Shown in pieces: positions 1 to 6,597 of a stretch of 9,010 bases of DNA. The stretch is from Roseilinea sp034431495 (GTDB lineage Bacteria > Chloroflexota > Anaerolineae > J036 > Brachytrichaceae): contig DAOUDB010000337.1 of assembly GCA_034431495.1 (NCBI GenBank), forward strand, positions 1 to 9,010, given 5' to 3'. Every line of letters starts with the position of its first letter. Positions within the stretch are counted from its first letter, which is position 1. The translations under genes and the position numbers were made by a program. Under the pieces are notes generated by a model, which had not been told where the DNA came from, ran no database searches, and saw only the letters and a list, made by a program, of their open reading frames with translations.

Positions 1-10
1 GGGATCCAAC

Positions 11-2131
11 ATGTTCAAGCCAGCAGATTTGTTTGTGTCGCCGAACGGAAACGACCGCTGGTCGGGCCGGCTGGCCGAGCCGAACGCCGCCGGCGCCGAT
101 GGCCCCTTCGCCACACTGGCCCGTGCCCGCGATGCGGTGCGCCAGCGCAAGCAGAACGGTGAACTGGCCGGCTCCATCACCGTGTGGGTGCGCGGCGGGC
201 GCTATGCGCTGACGGCTCCGCTCACCTTCACGCCGGAGGATTCTGCGCCGGTCACGTATGCCGCGTATCCGGGCGAGCACCCTGTGCTCGACGGCGGCCG
301 GCGCATCGCCGGCTGGCGCGTCGAGCCGCATCCCATCGACCCCGCGCGCGGCGCGGTGTGGGTGGCCGATCTGCCCGATGTGGCAGAGGGCAAATGGTAT
401 TTCCGCCAGTTGTTTGTGAACGGCCAGCGCCGCAGCCGGCCCCGGCTGCCCAAGATCACACCGGGCACGGATGGGCGCAACGACTTCTATCGCATGGAGT
501 CTGTTCCCAACATTCAGTTCGACGCTACCTCTACCGTCGATCTGTTTCATGGCTACGACCGCTTCACCGCTGCGCCCGGCCAGTTCGACGCCTGGCAGAA
601 GCTGAGCGATGTCGAAGTGGTTGTGCTGCACTATTGGATCGAGGAGCGCATGCCGGTTGCCTCGTTCGATCCGCAGACGCGCCAGGTGGTTTCGACGCGC
701 TATAGCATGTTCGCGCTGAAGGATGACTTCGTGGCGCGCTATGCCAAGTACTACGTGGACAATGTGTTCGAGGCGCTGACTGAACCGGGTGAATGGTATC
801 TCGATCGCGCAGCCGGCAAGCTGTACTACATCCCCCTGCCCGGCGAGACGCCCGACAACACAGAAGTCTACGCGCCGGTGGCGGATCAGTTGTTGAAGCT
901 GGCTGGCGACCCCGATCACAATCGCTATGTCGAATTCCTGCGCTTCGAAGGATTGACATTCGAGCACGCAGACTGGCGCGAGCTGGATGTGCCGGTGGAA
1001 GCTGACACCGGCATGCCGACCCTGCGCAAATACGCCGCCTCGCCGCAGGCAGCCAGCCACGTGCCGGGCGCGATCGCGCTGGCCGGCGCGCGTTTTTGCG
1101 CCATCGAAGACTGTGTCATCCGTCATGTCGGCTACTACGGCATTGAGCTGGGCGACGGCTGCCAGGGCATACGGATCGTCGGCAACGAGATCGGCGACCT
1201 GGGCGCCGGCGGGATCAAGATCAACGGCTCTGACGCGCGCGGCCCGTTAAGCCGGCGCACCGGCAACAACCGCATCACCGACAACCACATTCACGACGGC
1301 GGCCAGGTGTATCACAGCGGCATCGGTGTGTTTGCCAAGCACACCTTCGGCAACGTGGTGGCGCACAACCATATCCACGACTTCTACTACAGCGGCATTT
1401 CGTCGGGGTGGGTGTGGGGCTACACCGACAGCGTGTCGGGCAACAATCGTTTCGAGAAGAATCACATCCACAGTCTGGGCAAAGCCTGGTTGAGCGATAT
1501 GGGCGGCATCTATACGCTGAGCGTGCAGCCGGGCACGGTCATTCGCGGCAACCTGATCCACGATGTGGAAAAGGCCAACTATGGCGGCTGGGCGATCTAC
1601 CTCGATGAGGGCAGCTCGCACATCCTTGTGGAGGACAATATCTGCTACAACACAAGCAGCCAGCCGCACCACACACATTACGGGCGCGAGAACATCCTGC
1701 GCAACAACATCTGGGCGTTCGGGCGCGAGGGGATGATCGCGCTCAGCCGGGCCGAGGATCACGTGTCGTACACCTTCGAGCGCAACATCGTCATCACCGA
1801 CGGCCAGCCGATCTTCATCGGCGGCTACGCGAACGACTTCTCCAAACGCAACATCCTGAGCGATCTCAACCTGTTCTGGGATGTGTCTGGCGAGGTGGTG
1901 TTGACCGGCCCGCGTGTCAGCGGACGCTCCAGCCCGGTGGAAAGGAAGAACCTGGAGCAGTGGCGCGCGAGCACCGGCAACGACCTGCATTCCGTTGTGG
2001 CCGACCCGCGCTTCAAGGATGTTAAGACGTTCGACTTTGCGCTGGCGCCTGATTCGCCGGCCCTGGCGCTGGGCTTCCGGCCGATCGACCTGTCGGATGT
2101 GGGGCCGAGGCCCCCGCACCGCCGCGCATGA
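11..2131 (+). CDS. Right-handed parallel beta-helix protein, glycoside hydrolase family 141/120-like
   Basis: The protein has 706 residues. It opens with the strand FVSPNGNDRWSG (about 8-19) and the PFATLARARDAV segment (32-43), followed by VTYAAYPGEHPVLDGG (81-96). This N-terminal signature is typical of beta-helix glycosidases near GH141 and GH120. Residues about 350-610 form the helix coils, with repeated short strands and N-x-I-H turns (NHIHDGG, NHIHDFYY, NHIHSLG, NLIHDVE). The acids D497 in SDMGGIY and D532/E533 in YLDEGSS are the best candidates for a catalytic pair by analogy with those families; this is inference. No signal peptide or membrane segment is visible, so the enzyme is probably cytoplasmic and would act on imported oligosaccharides, perhaps fucose- or xylose-containing ones. 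The ATG at 11 has only a weak GGGA upstream, and the frame stays open to the left edge, so a start further upstream is possible. The specific substrate is unknown. Confidence 0.93.
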   Translation: MFKPADLFVSPNGNDRWSGRLAEPNAAGADGPFATLARARDAVRQRKQNGELAGSITVWVRGGRYALTAPLTFTPEDSAPVTYAAYPGEHPVLDGGRRIAGWRVEPHPIDPARGAVWVADLPDVAEGKWYFRQLFVNGQRRSRPRLPKITPGTDGRNDFYRMESVPNIQFDATSTVDLFHGYDRFTAAPGQFDAWQKLSDVEVVVLHYWIEERMPVASFDPQTRQVVSTRYSMFALKDDFVARYAKYYVDNVFEALTEPGEWYLDRAAGKLYYIPLPGETPDNTEVYAPVADQLLKLAGDPDHNRYVEFLRFEGLTFEHADWRELDVPVEADTGMPTLRKYAASPQAASHVPGAIALAGARFCAIEDCVIRHVGYYGIELGDGCQGIRIVGNEIGDLGAGGIKINGSDARGPLSRRTGNNRITDNHIHDGGQVYHSGIGVFAKHTFGNVVAHNHIHDFYYSGISSGWVWGYTDSVSGNNRFEKNHIHSLGKAWLSDMGGIYTLSVQPGTVIRGNLIHDVEKANYGGWAIYLDEGSSHILVEDNICYNTSSQPHHTHYGRENILRNNIWAFGREGMIALSRAEDHVSYTFERNIVITDGQPIFIGGYANDFSKRNILSDLNLFWDVSGEVVLTGPRVSGRSSPVERKNLEQWRASTGNDLHSVVADPRFKDVKTFDFALAPDSPALALGFRPIDLSDVGPRPPHRRA

Positions 2132-2163
2132 CAGCATGAGCGTCACAGACTGTGTGTCGATGC

Positions 2164-2183
2164 CGCATGCGCGGCCGCATGCG
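2164..2183. repeat. Hairpin made of two copies of the palindrome CGCATGCG
   Basis: CGCATGCG occurs at 2164-2171 and 2176-2183, separated by CGGC. Because the 8-mer is self-complementary, the two copies form an 8-bp stem with a 4-base loop on either strand. A NotI-type GCGGCCGC palindrome spans the junction. It lies about 30 bp behind the stop of the beta-helix gene. It may help protect the 3' end of the message or stop transcription, but no T-run follows. Confidence 0.6.
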
Positions 2184-2227
2184 TGGGCATGATGGGCAGG
2201 GCGCGCAACTGCCGACGCGCGAACCAT

Positions 2228-2256
2228 GGCGAAGCCGGCCTTGCACCGGCTTCGCC
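2228..2256 (+). terminator. Perfect 11-bp hairpin, candidate terminator of the beta-helix gene
   Basis: GGCGAAGCCGG at 2228-2238 is the exact reverse complement of CCGGCTTCGCC at 2246-2256, with the 7-base loop CCTTGCA. It sits about 97 bp behind the stop of the beta-helix gene and before the candidate promoter of the kinase-like gene, where a terminator would be expected. No U-tract follows (the next bases are TCGCCTGG), so classical intrinsic termination is doubtful. An RNA-stabilising hairpin or a dispersed genomic repeat are alternatives. Confidence 0.45.
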
Positions 2257-2328
2257 TCGCCTGGCCGGGCGCATGTGTGGCAGATGCAGCGACCTGTTGC
2301 TATCCGCAATCCCGCAATGAGGGCATGC

Positions 2329-2337
2329 TGGTATAGT
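2329..2337 (+). promoter_or_regulatory. Candidate extended -10 promoter for the kinase-like gene
   Basis: TGGTATAGT gives an extended -10 (TG-n-TATAGT) in otherwise GC-rich DNA. Transcription would start near 2344, leaving a leader of about 130 bases before the ATG at 2477. No good -35 hexamer stands 16-18 bp upstream (ATCCCG occupies that place), which an extended -10 can tolerate. It is the most AT-rich promoter-like word in the intergenic region. The assignment is inference. Confidence 0.4.
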
Positions 2338-2360
2338 CTTAGTGCGCACGAATGCGCGCT

Positions 2361-2416
2361 TGCCCCTGGTGCTCCCAGGCTACCCGGGTCAAAGGCATAT
2401 CTGCCGCTGGTGCTCC
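2361..2416. repeat. Direct repeat, candidate operator pair
   Basis: TGCCCCTGGTGCTCC at 2361-2375 recurs as TGCCGCTGGTGCTCC at 2402-2416, with one mismatch in 15. The copies start 41 bp apart, close to four turns of the DNA helix, so proteins bound to both would face the same side. They lie just downstream of the candidate -10 and upstream of the kinase-like gene, a position that suits a repressor or attenuation element. No regulator is identified. Confidence 0.45.
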
Positions 2417-2445
2417 GTACCCCTTGACATGCAGAGGGCGGTACG
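2416..2445 (+). other. Leader RNA hairpin
   Basis: CGTACC (2416-2421) pairs with GGTACG (2440-2445). After one bulged C (2439), CCTT (2422-2425) pairs with AGGG (2435-2438), including one G-U pair and leaving the loop GACATGCAG. It would form in the leader of the kinase-like mRNA and overlaps the last base of the second direct-repeat copy. It resembles no riboswitch that I recognise. Confidence 0.35.
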
Positions 2446-2455
2446 CCGACGGGGT

Positions 2456-2486
2456 GATCGGTTCGTGAGGTGAGATATGACCGATC
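2456..2486 (+). promoter_or_regulatory. Inverted repeat enclosing the ribosome binding site and start codon of the kinase-like gene
   Basis: GATCGGT (2456-2462) and ACCGATC (2480-2486) are perfect reverse complements separated by 17 bases. The loop contains exactly the Shine-Dalgarno sequence GAGGTG (2467-2472) and the ATG at 2477. The spacing from GAGG to the ATG is 6 bases, which supports this start. The right arm lies in codons 2-4. The hairpin could present or limit ribosome access, or the arms could be a DNA operator. Confidence 0.45.
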
Positions 2487-5400
2487 TGGTGGGCGAAAAG
2501 CTGAACCGCTATGAGATTATCGCCCGCGTGGCTGGCAGCGCACTGGCCGAGGTGTACCGCGCCTATAGCCCAGCCCTGGGCCGTGAGGTGGCGATCAAGG
2601 TGTATCGGCCTGCGCCCACCGCCGACCCGCATCTACTCGAACGCCTGCGTGTGGAGGCGCAACGGATGGCAGCATTGCGCCACCCTCACATTGCTCCGAT
2701 CTACGATTGCGATGTGGCGGTGGTGGATGGCCGGCCATTGCTTTACGTGGTGAGCGCGTTCGCCGAGGGCGCCACGTTGAAGGAGCGGCTGGCGGCGCTG
2801 AAAGCCGGCAACCAGCGCATGGCACTGTCAGAAGTGCTGGCACTGGCGCGAGCGGTTGCTGCTGCGTTGGATTACGCCCACAGCCGTGGGATGATCCACG
2901 GCGGCCTGAAGCCGGCCAATATCCTCTTCACGGCTGAGGGCGATCTGCTGGTGGCCGATTTTGGGGTGGCGCAGGTGGCCAGCAGCTCTGCGCCGGCCTT
3001 GCCAGATGACCCAACCGGCGCGCTGCCCTATCTGGCTCCCGAGCAGAGACGGGGTGATCTGGTCGATGGCCGCGCCGATGTCTATGCGCTGGGGGCGCTG
3101 CTGTACACGCTATGCTCCGGCGCGAGCGCGCCGCCTGTCACGCCCGCCCATGCAGGATCGGCAACTCACGATCTGCGCCCTGCTGTCATTGCGCCGGTCA
3201 TCCTCAAGGCGCTGAGTCTGGCGCCGGCCGATCGCTATGCCAGCGCCGGCGCGCTGGTGGCCGCGCTGGAAACCGCTGCGTCCGCCTCGTCGGCAGAAAC
3301 GCGCACGAAGGCCGCGCCGCTTGAAGAGGCCGCCAAGACGGATCGGGCTGACCAGGCCGGCACAGGTCGGCGCGAAGGCATCCGTAGTTTGTTGATCGGT
3401 TTGATGGCGCTGTTCACGGCAGCCCTGACAGTGATCGAGAAATTCTTGCAGGCGGTGGATATTCTGCGCAATCCGCTGGTCGGGCTGATCGTGTTGGGTG
3501 TTGCGGTGGGAGTGATGGTGATCAGCGCCGGCTATGTGCTCGCACGCCCGCAGCTCTACCGGCCCTGGCAACGCCGGCTCGCTGCGGTTGGGTTGATCCT
3601 GACTGTGTTGGTCGCGGCCGGCTGGGGTGTCTGGACGATCTATGACTTGCAACGACCGCCCAGAGGCTTGATCGTTCTCATTGCCGACTTCGAGCAGGAT
3701 TCTGGCGCGCGCGCCATCAACTACGCCCGGCGCATCGAGGCCGGCCTCAACGAAGCATTGAGCCAACTCAAAGTGGAGGGGGTTTACGTCGAGCGCGCTT
3801 ATGAAGTCTACACCGAGCAGGATGCCCGCGCCAAAGCCGCCGCGCGCAAAGCGGCAGTGGTCATCTATGGTTGGTACGATGATGCAGGTGTCAATCCGCG
3901 CTTTGAGCTGGTGCGCGCGCCGCAGCAATACCTGCCGCTGCTGAAACAAACCGCCATCGGTTTGACCGACCTCAACACGCTGGAGCTGCGGGTGGGCCGC
4001 GAGCTTCAGGAAATGAACTACATCGCTGCGGCGGCAATCGGCCTGGCCTATTATGCCGATGGGCAGTATGAGGAGGCGCTCTCGCTTTTCGATCTGGCGT
4101 TGCGTTCTGCGCCCACAGATACGTATCTGATGGGCCGCGAGGCGGCTTACTTCTACAAAGGCTCGGCCCATTTTGCGCTGCGCCAGTTTCCACAGGCCCT
4201 TGCCGCGCTGCAAGAAGCGGTGCGCCTGAACCCCGATCTGTATGCCGCCCGGCGCAATCTGGCGGTGGCTTACAGCGCCAACTGCGATGTGACCGCTGCG
4301 CTGCGCGAGGTGGATGAGGCGTTGCGCCTGAAACCGAACAGCAGCGACGCTTACTACTTTCGTGGGACGCTGCTCATGTCGCGCAACCGATGGGACGAAG
4401 CGGCGGCGGCGCTGGCGCAGGCGGCGGCGCTCGCGCCGAATGACCCGGCCATTCATGCCGCTCTGGGCCAGACATACAAGGAGATCGGCCGGCTGGCCGA
4501 CGCTGAAGCCGCCTTTCAGAAGGCGGCTGCTTTGAGCGAATCTGCGTTGAAGGAGCCGACGCAGGCCGACGATCCACAGGCCATTGCTGCGCACGCCGAC
4601 GCGCTGCGCGGTCAAGGCCGGCTGACCGAAGCAGTCGCCGAATATCAACGTGCCATTGTGGCCGCAGAAGGCAGCCGTCTCTCTCTGCGGCCTGAACGGT
4701 TAGCCTGGCTGTATCGTTCCCTGGGTGGGACGTATTGGGATTTGGAACGTTGGCCGGAGATGGTTGATGCCTATCAGCGCGCGATTGCGCTTGACCCCGG
4801 TCTCGCTACCGACCATACCGCGCTGGCCGCAGCATATCAGGGCATGGGACGGCCCGAACAGGCCGTCGCGGCCTATCGGCAGGCGCTGACGTTTCTGCCC
4901 TGCGATGCAAATGCGCGTGTGTTGCTGGCCGGCCTCTATCGTGATTTGGGTCGCATCGATGACGCGCTGGTCGAGTATCGCCTGGCCGTCCAATATGCCC
5001 CTGACGACTTCACCGCCTGGCACGCCATCGGCGAGATTCTGGAAGCGCGCGGCACACTTGATGAAGCACAGACCGCCTACGACACAGCCATCGCCCAGGC
5101 GGCAGATCATCTGAAGCGCAATCCACATGACGCCGCGACAGCATCCATGCTTGGTCTGATGTATCTGTTGCGGGGCGATAACGAACAGGCGATTTCTGCC
5201 CTGCAACAGGCTGTGGCGCTCCGGCCCGACGCCGACACGCACTATGCGTTGGGCAACGCTTACTATGAGGCCGGCCAATACGACAAGGCTCTGGCCGAGT
5301 ATCAGCTCGCGCTGGAGGCCGACCCACAGCATTTCTCCGCTGCCGTGCGTCTGGGCGATGCCTGGGACAAATTGGGCCGGCCCGATGACGCCCTGGCTGC

Positions 5401-6571
5401 CTATCGCCAGGCGCTGGCCATCACAGAGGATGCGGATGTCTATGCTTACGTGGGCATGCTGTTGGCGCGCCAGGATCGGGCGCAAGAGGCTGAAGCGGCG
5501 TATCGCGCTTCGTTGCGGCTGAGAGACAACTCGCTGGCGCATCTGGGGTTGGCGGATCTCTATCAGCGCGCCGGCAAGATCGATCAGGCGATTGGCGAGT
5601 ATGAGGCTGCGCTGCGCGCGCAGGAGGATGCGCACACGCGCGTTGCGCTGGCCCGGTTGTATGAGGCACAAGGCCGGCTGGAAGAGGCAGCCGAACAATA
5701 TCGCGCGGCCATCCGGCTGCCGGGCGCGCAAGACTCCAGCCAGGAGGGTGGCCGGGTTGGGTTGGCCCGCGTGCTGCTGCAACAGTGCCGGCCTGATGAG
5801 GCGATGGAGGTTTTGCAGCCGGCCTTGCAAAACAGCGCCCCCGCTCTGTCGATGGATCTGCTGTCGGCCCTGGCGGCCGTTGAGGAGGCGCAAGGGAAAA
5901 CTGCCGCAGCGGATGCGCATTACACACAACTTGTGCAGGCGTATCCGAACCTGGCGTTTGCGCATTATCTGGCCGGCTGGTTTGCCTATCGCCAGGAACG
6001 TATGGACGATGCGCTGAAGGAGATGCAGCAGGTGACCCAGCTTGCGCCGGCTTTCTCGCTGGGGTGGAGCAGTTTGGGCTATCTGCGTGATGTTTCAGGC
6101 GATCTGGGCGCCGGCCAGGCTGCGCACGAGCAAGCCCTGACCCTCATGCCGGCCAATGTCAATGCGCTGCTTGGCCTGGGGGATATCGCTCTGCAACAGG
6201 GCAAGCCGGATGAAGCGTTGCGTCAATATCAAGAGGCGCTGCGCCAACAACCGGAGTATGCGAGAGCGATGCCGGACGCAACGCAGGGTGCGTTGATCCT
6301 GATTGATCTGAGACTGGCACTGACCTATGAACGCCTGGGTCAGGCCAGGGAAGCTGGCCAGGCGCTGGCTGCGGCGCGGCAACTGGCTGAGACAACTGCG
6401 GCCGCCCTGCCGATGCATCCGCAGCCGCGTTTCTACCTGGGCATGCTCTATTGGTTTGCCGGCGAATCGGAGCTGGCCGATAACGCCTTTGCCCAAGCCG
6501 CGCGTTGCGATGTCGCGCTGGCCGCAGAGCGCGCGCGAATGGTGCACAGGATCGAGCGATTGCGTAAGTGA
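2477..6571 (+). CDS. Membrane protein with degenerate Ser/Thr kinase domain, TolB/FlgO-like domain and about 22-23 TPR repeats
   Basis: The protein has 1364 residues. Residues about 12-266 are a bacterial (PknB/Hanks type) kinase fold. VAIK (K41), a likely helix-C Glu (E60), DFG (161-163), APE (187-189) and DVYALGALLY are present. The nucleotide loop reads VAGSALAEVY instead of G-x-G-x-x-G, and the catalytic loop reads HGGLKPAN (141-148), so the catalytic Asp is Gly143 (codon GGC at 2903). It is probably a pseudokinase. A low-complexity linker follows (about 267-300), then membrane segments at about 304-320, 332-356 and 367-391. The basic loop RPQLYRPWQRR between segments two and three is probably cytoplasmic, which puts the kinase inside and the C-terminus outside. 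Residues about 397-500, starting RGLIVLIADFEQDSG, resemble TolB/FlgO-like domains. From about 513 to 1350 TPR units follow (for example YYADGQYEEALSLFDLAL), counted by eye. Such arrays usually scaffold protein complexes. The lipoprotein gene follows at once. Confidence 0.96.
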   Translation: MTDLVGEKLNRYEIIARVAGSALAEVYRAYSPALGREVAIKVYRPAPTADPHLLERLRVEAQRMAALRHPHIAPIYDCDVAVVDGRPLLYVVSAFAEGATLKERLAALKAGNQRMALSEVLALARAVAAALDYAHSRGMIHGGLKPANILFTAEGDLLVADFGVAQVASSSAPALPDDPTGALPYLAPEQRRGDLVDGRADVYALGALLYTLCSGASAPPVTPAHAGSATHDLRPAVIAPVILKALSLAPADRYASAGALVAALETAASASSAETRTKAAPLEEAAKTDRADQAGTGRREGIRSLLIGLMALFTAALTVIEKFLQAVDILRNPLVGLIVLGVAVGVMVISAGYVLARPQLYRPWQRRLAAVGLILTVLVAAGWGVWTIYDLQRPPRGLIVLIADFEQDSGARAINYARRIEAGLNEALSQLKVEGVYVERAYEVYTEQDARAKAAARKAAVVIYGWYDDAGVNPRFELVRAPQQYLPLLKQTAIGLTDLNTLELRVGRELQEMNYIAAAAIGLAYYADGQYEEALSLFDLALRSAPTDTYLMGREAAYFYKGSAHFALRQFPQALAALQEAVRLNPDLYAARRNLAVAYSANCDVTAALREVDEALRLKPNSSDAYYFRGTLLMSRNRWDEAAAALAQAAALAPNDPAIHAALGQTYKEIGRLADAEAAFQKAAALSESALKEPTQADDPQAIAAHADALRGQGRLTEAVAEYQRAIVAAEGSRLSLRPERLAWLYRSLGGTYWDLERWPEMVDAYQRAIALDPGLATDHTALAAAYQGMGRPEQAVAAYRQALTFLPCDANARVLLAGLYRDLGRIDDALVEYRLAVQYAPDDFTAWHAIGEILEARGTLDEAQTAYDTAIAQAADHLKRNPHDAATASMLGLMYLLRGDNEQAISALQQAVALRPDADTHYALGNAYYEAGQYDKALAEYQLALEADPQHFSAAVRLGDAWDKLGRPDDALAAYRQALAITEDADVYAYVGMLLARQDRAQEAEAAYRASLRLRDNSLAHLGLADLYQRAGKIDQAIGEYEAALRAQEDAHTRVALARLYEAQGRLEEAAEQYRAAIRLPGAQDSSQEGGRVGLARVLLQQCRPDEAMEVLQPALQNSAPALSMDLLSALAAVEEAQGKTAAADAHYTQLVQAYPNLAFAHYLAGWFAYRQERMDDALKEMQQVTQLAPAFSLGWSSLGYLRDVSGDLGAGQAAHEQALTLMPANVNALLGLGDIALQQGKPDEALRQYQEALRQQPEYARAMPDATQGALILIDLRLALTYERLGQAREAGQALAAARQLAETTAAALPMHPQPRFYLGMLYWFAGESELADNAFAQAARCDVALAAERARMVHRIERLRK

Positions 6572-6586
6572 CGAGTGCCGATTGGC

Positions 6587-6593
6587 AAGGAGG
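6587..6593 (+). promoter_or_regulatory. Ribosome binding site that decides the lipoprotein start
   Basis: AAGGAGG is a near-perfect Shine-Dalgarno core and stands 4 bases before the GTG at 6598. An earlier in-frame GTG at 6568 overlaps the stop of the kinase-like gene (GTGA) but has no such site. Later ATGs at 6610 and 6637 lie too far away, although the one at 6637 would also give a tidy lipoprotein signal peptide. Confidence 0.65.
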
Positions 6594-6597
6594 CGCC

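Noticed and set aside
1247..2227. Open frame on the minus strand opposite the 3' part of the beta-helix gene (326 codons)
   Set aside because: The plus-strand frame shows clear beta-helix turns throughout; the minus-strand product has no recognisable domain.
2152..2427. Possible small plus-strand gene in the intergenic region (91 codons)
   Set aside because: It has no ribosome binding site, runs through two hairpins, the candidate promoter and the direct repeat, and its product looks random.
2424..2429. Perfect TTGACA hexamer as a -35 box
   Set aside because: No -10-like hexamer lies 16-18 bp downstream (the DNA there is GC-rich), and it falls inside a leader hairpin.
3110..4648. Long open frame on the minus strand opposite the kinase-like gene (512 codons)
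   Set aside because: It is an antisense shadow of GC-rich coding DNA. The product is Arg/Gln/His-rich without domains, and the plus-strand frame has clear kinase, membrane and TPR features.
4700..5965. Long open frame on the minus strand opposite the TPR region (421 codons)
   Set aside because: Its apparent repeats mirror the plus-strand TPR units, and no independent start signals or domains are seen.
2477..6571. Active Ser/Thr protein kinase annotation
   Set aside because: The fold is clear, but the catalytic Asp and the loop glycines are missing, so an active-kinase call is not supported.
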